A DNA stretch of 64,000 nt from Serratia proteamaculans (GTDB lineage Bacteria > Pseudomonadota > Gammaproteobacteria > Enterobacterales > Enterobacteriaceae), in assembly GCF_013337185.1 (NCBI RefSeq), contig NZ_SWDE01000001.1, positions 1,674,001 through 1,738,000 of the forward strand, written 5' to 3'. Both the position numbers and the translations under genes were made by a program. The first letter of the stretch is position 1. Each line of letters begins with the position of its first letter. The notes below the pieces were generated by a model, which was not told the origin of the DNA, made no database searches, and worked only from the letters and a program-made list of their open reading frames with translations. This document shows, piece after piece, positions 18,438 to 27,020 of this stretch.

Positions 18438-20003
18438 ATGGATAACTATTTGATGGCACTGGACGCAGGCACCGGTAGCATTCGCGCGGTCATCTTCAGT
18501 CTGACAGGCAATCAGATCGCTCAGGGCCAGGCGGAATGGCGACATCTGGCGGTGCCGGGGGTGCCCGGCTCGATGGAGTTTGATCTGGCCCACAACTGGC
18601 AACTGACCTGTCAGTGCATTCGCCAGGCGCTGCAGAACGCCGGTCTCTCTGGTCAGGCGATCCGTTCCATCGCCTGTTGCTCGATGCGCGAAGGCATAGT
18701 GCTTTACGATCGCGACGGCACGCCAATCTGGGCCTGCGCCAACGTTGACGCCCGTGCCAGCGAGGAAGTCAGCGAGCTGAAGGAGCTGCATAACCATAAT
18801 TTCGAACGTGAGGTGTACCAATATTCAGGCCAAACGCTGGCGTTAAGCGCCATGCCGCGCCTGCTGTGGTTGGCGCATCACCGGCCGGACATTTACCGTC
18901 AGGCCGCAACGCTGACCATGATCAGCGACTGGCTGGCAAACATGCTGAGCGGTGAACTGGCGGTCGATCCTTCCAACGCCGGGACTACCGGCATGCTGGA
19001 TTTGGTCAGCCGTGACTGGCGACCGGCGTTGCTCGATATGGCCGGGCTGCGCGCCGATATGCTGTCGCCAGTGAAAGAAACCGGCAGCGTCCTGGGGCAC
19101 GTCACCGAACAGGCGGCCCAACAAAGTGGCCTGCTGCGTGGTACGCCGGTAGTGATGGGCGGCGGCGATGTGCAGTTGGGCAGTCTGGGACTGGGGATAG
19201 TGCGGGCCGGGCAAACTGCGGTATTGGGTGGCACCTTCTGGCAACAAATCGTCAATCTGCCCGAACCGGCGACCGACCCGGAGATGAACATCCGTATCAA
19301 TCCGCATGTGATCCCCGGTATGGCACAGGCAGAGTCGATCAGCTTCTTCACCGGATTGACCATGCGCTGGTTCCGCGACGCCTTCTGCGCCGAAGAAAAG
19401 TTGATGGCAGAACGGCTGGGTGTGGATGCCTACAGCCTGATGGAAGAGATGGCAGCACGTGTCCCGCCAGGGGCCTACGGAGTGATGCCGATTTTCTCCG
19501 ATGCCATGCATTTCAAGACCTGGTACCACGCCGCGCCTTCGTTTATTAACCTGTCGCTCGACCCGGAACGCTGCAATAAACAAACGCTGTTTCGAGCACT
19601 GGAAGAGAACGCCGCGATTGTTTCTGCCTGCAATCTGGAGCAGATCGCCCGTTTTTCCGGCGTACAGGCGCGTTCGCTGGTGTTCGCCGGTGGTGGCTCG
19701 AAGGGCAAGCTGTGGAGTCAAATTCTCAGCGACGTGACCGGCCTGAGGGTGCGCGTGCCGGTGGTGAAAGAAGCCACTGCGCTGGGCTGCGCGATTGCTG
19801 CCGGAGTGGGCGCCGGATTGTATGAGTCGCTGGCGCAAACCGGCGAACAACTGGTGCGTTGGGAGCGTGAGTATCAGCCGGACATGGCCAATCATGAACT
19901 GTACCAACGACAAAAAGAAACCTGGCAGCAGGTCTATGCCGACCAGTTAACGCTGGTAGACCATGGCTTGACCACCTCGATGTGGAAAGCGCCGGGATTA
20001 TGA
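18438..20003 (+). CDS. lsrK: Autoinducer-2 kinase
   Basis: 521 aa FGGY-family sugar kinase, matching E. coli LsrK almost throughout: [68 protein letters not shown] and the C-terminus [11 protein letters not shown]. It phosphorylates DPD (AI-2) in the cytoplasm. The E. coli protein has about ten more N-terminal residues; here the ATG at 18438 follows GAGAGAGTGAG. A TATAGT at 18403 may be the -10. No lsrR or lsrACDB is present beside it. Confidence 0.94.
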   Translation: MDNYLMALDAGTGSIRAVIFSLTGNQIAQGQAEWRHLAVPGVPGSMEFDLAHNWQLTCQCIRQALQNAGLSGQAIRSIACCSMREGIVLYDRDGTPIWACANVDARASEEVSELKELHNHNFEREVYQYSGQTLALSAMPRLLWLAHHRPDIYRQAATLTMISDWLANMLSGELAVDPSNAGTTGMLDLVSRDWRPALLDMAGLRADMLSPVKETGSVLGHVTEQAAQQSGLLRGTPVVMGGGDVQLGSLGLGIVRAGQTAVLGGTFWQQIVNLPEPATDPEMNIRINPHVIPGMAQAESISFFTGLTMRWFRDAFCAEEKLMAERLGVDAYSLMEEMAARVPPGAYGVMPIFSDAMHFKTWYHAAPSFINLSLDPERCNKQTLFRALEENAAIVSACNLEQIARFSGVQARSLVFAGGGSKGKLWSQILSDVTGLRVRVPVVKEATALGCAIAAGVGAGLYESLAQTGEQLVRWEREYQPDMANHELYQRQKETWQQVYADQLTLVDHGLTTSMWKAPGL

Positions 20004-20226
20004 ATCTGGTTTGGGCGCAGCCTGCTGCGCCTGTCAGATAAGCTTATGCCCATTAAGCATTTGGCCTGTCGATGGGCTGCCAACCGCCGTGATGCTTGCC
20101 TCGCGTGATTATTCCTCCTCAGAAACAGTGTAACCACCGCAAACGGATTTATCCGCCGCCAATGCCTGCGTAAATTGTGATCTCTGTCACTCCGCGCCCG
20201 TCGCGCGGTTTACGTATTCACCTGGG

Positions 20227-21423
20227 ATGAGCGGTACTATGCTGAATAACAATGATAAACCTGCACCATCAGCCTGGCTGGCGATTTTCTCGCTGACGGT
20301 TGCCTGCTTTGTAATGGTCACCACCGAGTTTCTGCCGATCGGCCTGCTAACCAACATCGCGCCGTCGCTGGATGTCAGCACCGGCAGAGCCGGCCTGATG
20401 GTGACGGTGCCCGGCATTATCGCGGCGATCGCCGCACCGGCACTGAGCCTGGCAGCCGGTCGGCTCGATCGTCGCCTGCTGATGCTGGCGCTGAGCGTAC
20501 TGCTGGCCATCTCCAATCTGGTCTCCGCACTGGCGGTTAATTTCCCCATGATGCTGCTGGGTCGCGTGTTGCTCGGTATCTGCGTCGGCGGCTTTTGGGC
20601 TTTCGCCGCCAACTATGGCCGCCATCTGGTGCCGGAAGCCAGCCAGGGGCGCGCCACCGCGCTGATCCTCAGCGGTATTTCGGTCGGAGCCGTGTGCGGC
20701 GTCCCCGCCGGAGCCCTGATTGGTGACCTGTTCGGCTGGCGTGCCGCCTTCTTTGGCAGCGCGGTGCTGGCGATCGGGGTGCTGCTGGCGCAGCTGCGCC
20801 TGTTGACTTCCGTCCCCCCCACTCGCCCGGTCACCGTAAGCGATCTGCTGTTACCATTGCGCCTGCCGATGGCCCGTACCGGGCTGATTGCCATCGTGCT
20901 GTTGTTTATCGGCCACTTTGCCGCCTATACCTACCTGAAGCCGCTGCTGCAACAGGTGTTTGTCCTCAGTCCGTCGGCAATTTCGTTGCAACTGCTGGCC
21001 TACGGCGCCATTGGTCTGCTGGGTACCTTCCTCGGTGAACGGCTGGCCGAACGTAGCCTGCGCGCCACCTTTATTCTGATCACCGCCATGTTGGCGGCTA
21101 TCCTGATCGTCTCGCCGTTCCTTAGCGGTATCGCCGGTGCCACGCTGATGGTCATGGTGTGGGGGTTGGCGTTTGGCGCCGTGCCGGTCTGCGCCACCAA
21201 CTGGATGTTCGCCGCCGTACCCCAGGCTCCCGAAGCCGGTCAGGCACTGCTGGTCTGCGTGATCCAGATTGCGCTGGCCTCCGGTGCGCTATTGGGCGGT
21301 GAAGTGGTCGACTGGCAGGGCGTCAGCAGCGCCATGCTGTTTGGCGGCGCGCTCACCCTGTCCGCCGCGCTGGTTTTCGGCCTGACCTTGCGTTCCGGCA
21401 TGATTGGCGCTAAACAGTCATAA
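20227..21423 (+). CDS. MFS exporter, DHA1 / NepI-like
   Basis: 398 aa with twelve hydrophobic segments. TEFLPIGLLTNIA in TM1 and GRLDRR in the TM2-3 loop are typical of the DHA1 group that includes SotB, YdhP and NepI. It is probably a drug or metabolite exporter. An alternative start at 20239 (MLNNN) is possible; neither has a strong SD. A terminator and then a LysR gene follow in the same direction. Confidence 0.83.
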   Translation: MSGTMLNNNDKPAPSAWLAIFSLTVACFVMVTTEFLPIGLLTNIAPSLDVSTGRAGLMVTVPGIIAAIAAPALSLAAGRLDRRLLMLALSVLLAISNLVSALAVNFPMMLLGRVLLGICVGGFWAFAANYGRHLVPEASQGRATALILSGISVGAVCGVPAGALIGDLFGWRAAFFGSAVLAIGVLLAQLRLLTSVPPTRPVTVSDLLLPLRLPMARTGLIAIVLLFIGHFAAYTYLKPLLQQVFVLSPSAISLQLLAYGAIGLLGTFLGERLAERSLRATFILITAMLAAILIVSPFLSGIAGATLMVMVWGLAFGAVPVCATNWMFAAVPQAPEAGQALLVCVIQIALASGALLGGEVVDWQGVSSAMLFGGALTLSAALVFGLTLRSGMIGAKQS

Positions 21424-21447
21424 TCATTGTTCATCCGCAGAAACACA

Positions 21448-21469
21448 CCCCGGCCTCTGCCGGGGTTTT
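21448..21469 (+). terminator. Terminator after the MFS gene
   Basis: CCCCGGC and GCCGGGG pair around CTCT, followed by TTTTGC. Confidence 0.85.
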
Positions 21470-21483
21470 GCACTGAGAGCGCT

Positions 21484-22377
21484 ATGGATCATCATTTACT
21501 CGCTATCCGGGTGTTTAATCGCGTAGTGGAAACCGGCGGTTTCACCCGCGCCGCAGACTCGTTGCGGATGCCCAAGGCCACCGTCACCAAGCTGATTCAG
21601 AACCTGGAAGATCACCTGCAAACCAAGCTGTTCCAGCGCACCACCCGCAGCGTGTCGGTCACCGCCGAGGGCGAATGCTACTACCAGAGAACGGTCAAGT
21701 GGTTGGCAGAGTTGGAGCAAATGGAAGGCAGCATGACCGAGTCGCAGACTGCGCCACAGGGCGTGCTGCGCATCGACGCCGGTGGCTCAACGGCGCGGCA
21801 GTTGCTGGTACCGGCGCTGCCGGACTTTATCTCGCGCTACCCGCAGATACAGATCGACCTGGGGGTCGGTGACCGCCTGATTGATTTGATTAACGACAGC
21901 GCCGACTGCGTGATCCGCAGCGGTCCGCTGGCCGATTCCACTCTGATTGCCCGCCGGCTGTTCGAACTTGAATGGGTCACCTGCGCCACCCCAGCCTATC
22001 TGGCGCGCCACGGCACGCCGCAACACCCGTGCGATCTGGAGCTGGGTTTTCCGCTGGCGCACTACCGCCATGCGCTGAACGATCGCATCCAGCCGCTGCA
22101 CTTTGTCGATCGGGGCAAGGAGATTGATATCCAGCACCGCTATCACGTCAGCGTCAACGAGGGCAATGCCCTACTTGCCGCGGCATTGGCCGGGCTGGGC
22201 ATTATCCAGACCTTCCGCTTTATGGCCCAGCCGCATCTGGACAACGGCGAACTGGTCAGCCTGCTGCACGACTGGCAACCGCCCTCGGAACAGATGTACG
22301 TGGTCTATCCCTCCAACCGCCATCTAAGCGCCAAAATGCGCGTGTTTATCGATTGGGCGATCGAGACCTTCAAATAA
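21484..22377 (+). CDS. LysR-family regulator
   Basis: 297 aa starting MDHHLLAIRVFNRVVETGGF. HTH about 17-60 (ADSLRMPKATVTKLIQNLE), then QRTTRSVSVTAEG and an effector domain. It is codirectional with the MFS gene upstream, not divergent, and separated from it by a terminator, so regulation of that gene is uncertain. The start at 21484 matches family N-termini better than the upstream in-frame codon at 21427. Confidence 0.87.
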   Translation: MDHHLLAIRVFNRVVETGGFTRAADSLRMPKATVTKLIQNLEDHLQTKLFQRTTRSVSVTAEGECYYQRTVKWLAELEQMEGSMTESQTAPQGVLRIDAGGSTARQLLVPALPDFISRYPQIQIDLGVGDRLIDLINDSADCVIRSGPLADSTLIARRLFELEWVTCATPAYLARHGTPQHPCDLELGFPLAHYRHALNDRIQPLHFVDRGKEIDIQHRYHVSVNEGNALLAAALAGLGIIQTFRFMAQPHLDNGELVSLLHDWQPPSEQMYVVYPSNRHLSAKMRVFIDWAIETFK

Positions 22378-22429
22378 GCGAAAACTGCCGCTATAGTTGG
22401 CTGCTATTGGGCAAAAAACGAACCGAATT

Positions 22430-22891
22430 ATGCGTATTGAACCACTTTCTGCGAATCGCCAACGCATTGATGAACTGGCCGCATTACTGCATCTGGAGTG
22501 GCAGGATTTCCCGCCGTGGAGCTGTCGCGATAAAATCAGCCGACGTCTTGAACAGCGTTGCGAACCGCAGCATCCTGGCATGGCGCTGTTGGCTCTGTCG
22601 CCGCAACAAGAGATCCTCGGCACTGCCAGCGTGATCGTTTACGAACTGGCGGATAAGCCGGAGCGAAAATTCTGGATGGGTGAAGTCTTTACTCACCCCC
22701 AGCACCGTGGGCAAGGGGTGGCTCGCCGCCTGATCGATCACTGCGTCACGCACTGCCGCCAGCAACAGATCGCCGAGTTGTATCTCTACACTCCCGATCA
22801 ACAGTTGCTGTATCAAAAACTGGGCTGGCAACCGGTTGAGTTGCGGGAGGTTTGCGGCGAAGAAGTGACGGTGATGTGCCGCACGCTGTAA
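22430..22891 (+). CDS. GNAT-family N-acetyltransferase
   Basis: 153 aa. The acetyl-CoA loop is PQHRGQGVARRLIDH (about 95-110) and the fold ends with YQKLGWQPVE. The N-terminal part (ALLHLEWQDFPPWS) is common in GNAT proteins of unknown substrate. The start at 22430 has no clear SD. It is not cotranscribed obviously with either neighbour. Confidence 0.8.
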   Translation: MRIEPLSANRQRIDELAALLHLEWQDFPPWSCRDKISRRLEQRCEPQHPGMALLALSPQQEILGTASVIVYELADKPERKFWMGEVFTHPQHRGQGVARRLIDHCVTHCRQQQIAELYLYTPDQQLLYQKLGWQPVELREVCGEEVTVMCRTL

Positions 22892-22948
22892 TCCGGCACG
22901 TTGTGGTATTATTTACCCATTATTGTTATCACCCGACGGGCACACACC

Positions 22949-23290
22949 ATGGCATATATCCCAAAAAACTACGCGAGGCTGGAGACCGGCTACCGCGAAA
23001 AAGCATTGAAAATTTTCCCCTGGGTCTGCGGGCGTTGCTCGCGCGAGTTTGTTTACTCCAACCTGCGTGAACTGACAGTCCACCATATCGATCACGACCA
23101 CAGCAACAACCCGGAGGACGGCAGCAACTGGGAAATGCTGTGCCTGTATTGTCACGACCATGAGCACTCCAAATACACCGAAGCCGATCAGTACGGCTCC
23201 ACGGTGATTGCTGGTGAAGACGCGCAAAAAGACGTCGGGGTAGCCACCCATAACCCGTTCGCCAATCTGAAATCGATGTTGAAAAAGTAG
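22949..23290 (+). CDS. yajD: HNH-motif protein YajD
   Basis: 113 aa. Nearly the whole chain matches E. coli YajD: KNYARLETGYREKALKI, WVCGRCSREF, LTVHHIDHDH, LCLYCHDHEH, ADQYGSTVIAGEDAQKDVG. The two CxxC pairs and the HHIDHDH block make an HNH nuclease-type fold with a structural zinc. The biological role is not established. The E. coli-like start at 22949 is chosen over an extended frame from 22901. Confidence 0.92.
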   Translation: MAYIPKNYARLETGYREKALKIFPWVCGRCSREFVYSNLRELTVHHIDHDHSNNPEDGSNWEMLCLYCHDHEHSKYTEADQYGSTVIAGEDAQKDVGVATHNPFANLKSMLKK

Positions 23291-23309
23291 CCTTTGCCCT
23301 CAGTCATCA

Positions 23310-23340
23310 TTAGCAGCTTAATAACTTATTAAGCTGCTAA
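23310..23340. repeat. 31-bp inverted repeat upstream of parA-like gene
   Basis: TTAGCAGCTTAATAA and TTATTAAGCTGCTAA flank a single central C. It contains the core TTAATAA that recurs in this region. It may be a partition or operator site; it could also be the yajD terminator, although on the plus strand it is followed by A-rich rather than T-rich sequence. Confidence 0.6.
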
Positions 23341-23393
23341 ATTAAAAAAACTCCCTCCGTACGGCCACTTCCCAGAGCATTCCTACTTGCCCA

Positions 23394-23555
23394 GCTACTA
23401 AGTTACCAGCAAAATAAGCTGTAAAGTTAACCGTATACTGGCTTGGCAAGCCGCCACCGTTGGTGCATATTGTTCAAGCGTTGTTATTTTTAACCTGTTT
23501 AATTATCAATCCAATAAGTTGCTAGCTTAATAAGCTATCAACTTAATAACTTGAG
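23394..23555. repeat. Cluster of TTAATAAG-type repeats before parA-like gene
   Basis: Variants of one AT-rich motif recur: CTACTAAGTTACC (about 23395), AAAATAAGCTG (about 23410), CAATAAGTTGCTAG (about 23512), the palindrome AGCTTAATAAGCT (23524-23536) and CAACTTAATAACTTG (about 23539-23553). The clustering directly upstream of a ParA gene is what parS/operator arrays of small plasmid partition cassettes look like. About 270 bp here carry no gene. Confidence 0.6.
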
Positions 23556-23565
23556 AGATGGCAGC

Positions 23566-24201
23566 ATGATTGTTTTGATTGGCTCGCAAAAAGGTGGCGT
23601 AGGGAAATCGACCAAGGCGGTCAATATCGCCGGATATCTGATCCTCAAACAGGGCAAAACCGCCATCATCGTTGATGCTGACGATCAGAAATCAATCATG
23701 ACCTGGTATAACGACCGTCAGAATGTCGAAGGCCTGCCGCATATCCCGGTGGTGGCTGCCTCGGGCAAAATCAAAGAGACCCTGTTGGAACTGGATCGCC
23801 ATTACGATTACGTGATTGTCGATACCGCCGGTCGCGACAGCGCCGAGCTACGTTCCGGCCTGCTGGCCGCCGATCTGTTCCTCTCCCCTCTGCGCCCATC
23901 ACAGATGGATCTGGACACCGTCGGCTATCTGTCGGAAATGTTTGCCACCGCGCAGGAATATAACGAGAAGGTGAAAGGCTACATTGTGCTGAATATGTGC
24001 CCGACCAATATCTTCATCAATGAAGCCAATGAAGCGGCGCAGGTGCTCAGCGAATATCCGGAGTTGACGCTGGTCAGTCACCGCCTGTGCGACCGCAAGA
24101 TTTATCGCGATGCCTGGGGCGAAGCCATCACCGTGCATGAGGCGAATAACCTAAAAGCACAGGCGGAAATCGAAAGCCTGGTGAAGGAGGTGATCCTGTG
24201 A
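23566..24201 (+). CDS. Small ParA-family ATPase
   Basis: 211 aa, the short (type Ib-like) ParA form lacking an N-terminal HTH. The deviant Walker A motif is KGGVGKST at residues 9-16, VDADDQKS follows beta-2, and VDTAGRD is the Walker B region. Such ATPases segregate plasmids or position cargo. Start ATG 23566; an in-frame TTG at 23551 is possible. It overlaps the next gene by four bases (GTGA). On a chromosome a stand-alone cassette of this kind suggests a captured plasmid fragment or a cargo-positioning role. Confidence 0.88.
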   Translation: MIVLIGSQKGGVGKSTKAVNIAGYLILKQGKTAIIVDADDQKSIMTWYNDRQNVEGLPHIPVVAASGKIKETLLELDRHYDYVIVDTAGRDSAELRSGLLAADLFLSPLRPSQMDLDTVGYLSEMFATAQEYNEKVKGYIVLNMCPTNIFINEANEAAQVLSEYPELTLVSHRLCDRKIYRDAWGEAITVHEANNLKAQAEIESLVKEVIL

Positions 24202-24494
24202 AAAAACGCGCCCCAAGCCAGCGTATGTCGGAAGACGAATTCATCAACAGCGCCACTTCCCACACCTTGCTGGCTCCCGCCCCGGAAGCCAAGCCGCAGG
24301 GCCGCAAACGCACCTATAAAGCTATTTCGGTCAGCCTAACCGATAACCACGTCGACGCGATTGATGAAATCATTGTGCAGGCGGCACGTAACGGTGTTGT
24401 GCGCATTACCCGCTCCGACATCATCAAGCTGGCGATTGACGGCCTGGCCGAAAAAAGCGAAGACCATCTGCTGCAATTGCTGAAAAAGCTGTAA
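24198..24494 (+). CDS. Small basic partner of ParA, possible ribbon-helix-helix DNA-binding protein
   Basis: 98 aa, GTG start overlapping the parA stop. The N-terminal 35 residues are basic and apparently unstructured (KKRAPSQRMSEDE, KPQGRKRTYK), followed by a strand-helix-helix-like part (KAISVSLTDNHVDAIDEII, written in part). Size, charge and position match centromere-binding partners of type Ib ParA proteins. I recognise no exact family. It presumably binds the TTAATAAG repeats (inference). Confidence 0.75.
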   Translation: MKKRAPSQRMSEDEFINSATSHTLLAPAPEAKPQGRKRTYKAISVSLTDNHVDAIDEIIVQAARNGVVRITRSDIIKLAIDGLAEKSEDHLLQLLKKL

Positions 24495-24505
24495 TAGCCT
24501 CCCAA

Positions 24506-24546
24506 CCTGCCAACTTAATAAGCCACTAATCTATTACGTTGGCAGG
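24506..24546. repeat. Inverted repeat enclosing a TTAATAAG motif downstream of the par cassette
   Basis: CCTGCCAAC (24506-24514) and GTTGGCAGG (24538-24546) form 9-bp arms around a 23-nt centre that contains TTAATAAGCCACTAA. It lies between the par cassette and the convergent mol operon and overlaps the end of the last mol gene. It may be both a transcription end and a site for the partner protein. Confidence 0.55.
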
Positions 24547-25257
24547 TAAAAAGCCCTGTTCCCGCAGTATCCCCTGCCCCTGCTCCGCCAGAATAAATTC
24601 GGCCAAAGGCTGCGCCCGCGCATCCAACAGGCAAAGGCCGTAAACCGCTTCTATCGCCAGTGGCATGGGTAACTGACGCACCAACAATTCGGGATAGCCC
24701 GCCAACGCTGCACCATAGCTGGCATAGCCGAGGAAAATATCCGCCTGCCCGCTGTTAAGCAGATACTCTGCCGCCAGGCGATCCGCCGGCAGCGGCACGG
24801 AGTCCGCCCCACCTACCAACGTCAAAGCCCGCTGCTGCAAGGCTACTCCCTGCCCCGGTGCTAACCGCTCAATGCGCTCGAACAGTTGCTGCGCATAGTC
24901 GCCGGAAGGATCAGCGCCCGGCGTTGATGTCGCCACTCGCCAACGCGAGTCCAGCAACACCTCCAACAGTGGCGGTTCGGTTAACCCGGCAATATTACGC
25001 ACCGTGGCGCACAGACGATTGCGGGCAAAAGGCTCAACCCGTGACGACAGTTGCAGACTTACCAATCGCTGCGGATGCGCCAGATTGGCCGAAGCGAAAA
25101 TATGCGGTCGCTCCCCGGCTTCGATTCGCTGGCGCAGCAGCCCCGCCGGGCCAAACACCGCCTCCACCACGGCACCGGTTTGCGCCTGATATGCGGCCAG
25201 CATGGGGCCGAATGCCCCGCGCAGGCTACCGGCGGCGAACAACAAGATATTACTCAC
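24526..25257 (-). CDS. ModA-like molybdate/tungstate-binding protein lacking a signal peptide
   Basis: 243 aa. LLFAAGSLRGAFGPMLAAY at the start and the GSADSVPLPADR-type block (GGADSVPLPADR, about 170) place it in the ModA/WtpA-like binding-protein family. The GTG at 25257 overlaps the ATPase stop and has GGGAG 7 nt upstream. Unlike ordinary ModA it begins directly with the mature fold, and the upstream in-frame extension to 25317 does not provide a convincing signal peptide. It may be cytoplasmic, for example a storage or regulatory anion binder. It is the last gene of the four-gene operon. Confidence 0.75.
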   Translation of the reverse strand: MSNILLFAAGSLRGAFGPMLAAYQAQTGAVVEAVFGPAGLLRQRIEAGERPHIFASANLAHPQRLVSLQLSSRVEPFARNRLCATVRNIAGLTEPPLLEVLLDSRWRVATSTPGADPSGDYAQQLFERIERLAPGQGVALQQRALTLVGGADSVPLPADRLAAEYLLNSGQADIFLGYASYGAALAGYPELLVRQLPMPLAIEAVYGLCLLDARAQPLAEFILAEQGQGILREQGFLPANVID

Positions 25258-26029
25258 GCCCACGCTCCCGTTGGCTGCGATACAAAGGCACCAGGGTTTC
25301 GAACTGCCGACCGTCAATTTGTAAGGCTATCCGCTCAATGGCTAAATCAAACAGCGGCGACAGGCTCTCGGCCGTCAGCACTCTGGCGCAAGGTCCCATC
25401 TGATGCTGCCCGGCGGCCCCTAACAACAGCGCGCGATCGGCCACCGCATGCGCATGATTGGGCTGATGGGTAGAGAACATCACCGCCATCTGCCGCTCCC
25501 GTGCCAGATGTGATATCAGGCTCAGCACCCGGTCCTGATGATGCAAATCCAATGCGGAGGTCGGCTCGTCCAGCATCAACACTTCGCAGCTCATCGCCAG
25601 CGCGCGGGCTATCAATACCAGTTGCCGCTGCCCGCCGGACAGGCTGCCAAATTCACGTTCGGCAAAGCCCAGCATATCCAGCGACTGCAATGCTTCTTTT
25701 GCCACCCGGTGGTCCTGCGCCGAAGGAGAACGCAGCAGACCCACATAGCGCGCCCGCCCCATCAGCACGATATCCAATACCCGATAAGCAAAGGGAGCGC
25801 TGAAATGCTGTGGCACAAAGCCAATCCCGTTACCGCGATCGACCACGCCTTGCTGCAACGGTAAGGTGCCGAGCAGCAGTTGCATCAAAGTGCTCTTGCC
25901 ACGCCCGTTGGGGCCAAGCACCGCCAGCACCTCACCGCGCTGTAACTGCAAATCCAACCGGTTAAACAAGGGAGCCTGACCGGGCCAGCCAAAGCTCAAA
26001 TCCCTGATCGCCAATAGCGTTTCAGCCAT
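25250..26029 (-). CDS. molC: ABC transporter ATPase, FecE/MolC type
   Basis: 259 aa. Walker A GPNGRGKST (about 38-46), Q-loop VPQHFSAPF, signature LSGGQRQ, Walker B LMLDEPTSALD, and switch His in STHQPNHA. It belongs to the metal-chelate/FecE branch. It overlaps the permease end by 8 bp and the ModA-like start by 8 bp, so the genes are translationally coupled. The Mol assignment rests on context. Confidence 0.85.
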   Translation of the reverse strand: MAETLLAIRDLSFGWPGQAPLFNRLDLQLQRGEVLAVLGPNGRGKSTLMQLLLGTLPLQQGVVDRGNGIGFVPQHFSAPFAYRVLDIVLMGRARYVGLLRSPSAQDHRVAKEALQSLDMLGFAEREFGSLSGGQRQLVLIARALAMSCEVLMLDEPTSALDLHHQDRVLSLISHLARERQMAVMFSTHQPNHAHAVADRALLLGAAGQHQMGPCARVLTAESLSPLFDLAIERIALQIDGRQFETLVPLYRSQRERGRE

Positions 26030-27020
26030 GCCAACCTCTCAGTTGCGCCCGGCGCAACAGCAACGCAAACAGCGGTGCACCAATCAGCGCAGTCAGGATC
26101 CCCAATGGGATTTCGCTGCTGCTCAGGGTACGCGCCAGGTCGTCAATCAACACCATATACAGCGCCCCAAGGCACATAGAGGCAGGCAACAGGCGGCGAT
26201 GATCCGGACCGACCAACAATCGGGCCACGTGTGGGATCACCAACCCGACCCAGCCAATGCTGCCACTGACCGCCACCTGTGCCGCGACGATGGCGGCACA
26301 CAGCGTCAAAATCAACCAACGAGTCCCTTCGACGTTGATGCCCAGCCCTGCGGCGTCCTCATCTCCCAGCGACAACAGATTAATACGCCAGCGCAACGCC
26401 ATCAGTAACCCGCCCCCCAACAACAACGGTAGGAACAACATCAGCAGTTTGTTATCGTCGGCGGTCGCGAAACTGCCCAGCAACCAGAACACAATGCTCG
26501 GCAGTTTCTCTTCGGTATCGGCCAGATATTGCAGCAGGCTGACGCAGGCGGAAAAAAAGCCACTGAGGATCACACCCGCCAGCACCAGCGACAGAATATT
26601 GCGCCGGGCGATAGCGCTGGTAATGGCAAAAATCAGCAGCAAGGCCGCCATGCCGAACACGAAAGCGGACAGCAACAGCGCCGCCATCGGCAGGCTGAGT
26701 AATATCGCCAGCGTGCCGCCGAAGGCCGCACCGGAAGAGACGCCGATAATATGCGGATCCACCAACGGGTTGCGAAATACGCCCTGCAGCGCCGCGCCGC
26801 ACAGGGCCAACGCCGCCCCGGCGCCCATCGCCAACAGCACCCGGGGCACGCGCACCCCGAGGATCACCTGACGCTGTACCTCATCAATGTCGCCGTGCGG
26901 GCCGGTCAACGGCTCCAGCAGGATTAGCAAGCTGTGGGTCGCCGACACCGGATAGCGGCCGATCCCCAGCGATAACAATGCGCAGAGCAACGTCAGCAGG
27001 ATAAGCCAACCCAGCCTCAT
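26022..27020 (-). CDS. molB: FecCD-type ABC permease, MolB-like
   Basis: 332 aa with about ten hydrophobic segments. It carries the FecCD signatures RVPRVLLAMGAGAALALCGAA (part), GVSSGAAFG and the coupling-loop region GVEGTRW-like GINVEGTRWL, and SGSIGWVGLVIPHVARLL near 250. It forms the membrane channel of a BtuCD-type importer. The start overlaps the binding-protein stop (ATGA). Substrate inferred from neighbours: molybdate or tungstate. Confidence 0.85.
   Translation of the reverse strand: MRLGWLILLTLLCALLSLGIGRYPVSATHSLLILLEPLTGPHGDIDEVQRQVILGVRVPRVLLAMGAGAALALCGAALQGVFRNPLVDPHIIGVSSGAAFGGTLAILLSLPMAALLLSAFVFGMAALLLIFAITSAIARRNILSLVLAGVILSGFFSACVSLLQYLADTEEKLPSIVFWLLGSFATADDNKLLMLFLPLLLGGGLLMALRWRINLLSLGDEDAAGLGINVEGTRWLILTLCAAIVAAQVAVSGSIGWVGLVIPHVARLLVGPDHRRLLPASMCLGALYMVLIDDLARTLSSSEIPLGILTALIGAPLFALLLRRAQLRGWHG

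Noticed and set aside
23310-23560. CRISPR-like or iteron array
   Set aside because: The repeats are short, variable in spacing and orientation, partly palindromic, and no cas or replication gene is present. A partition or operator array fits better.
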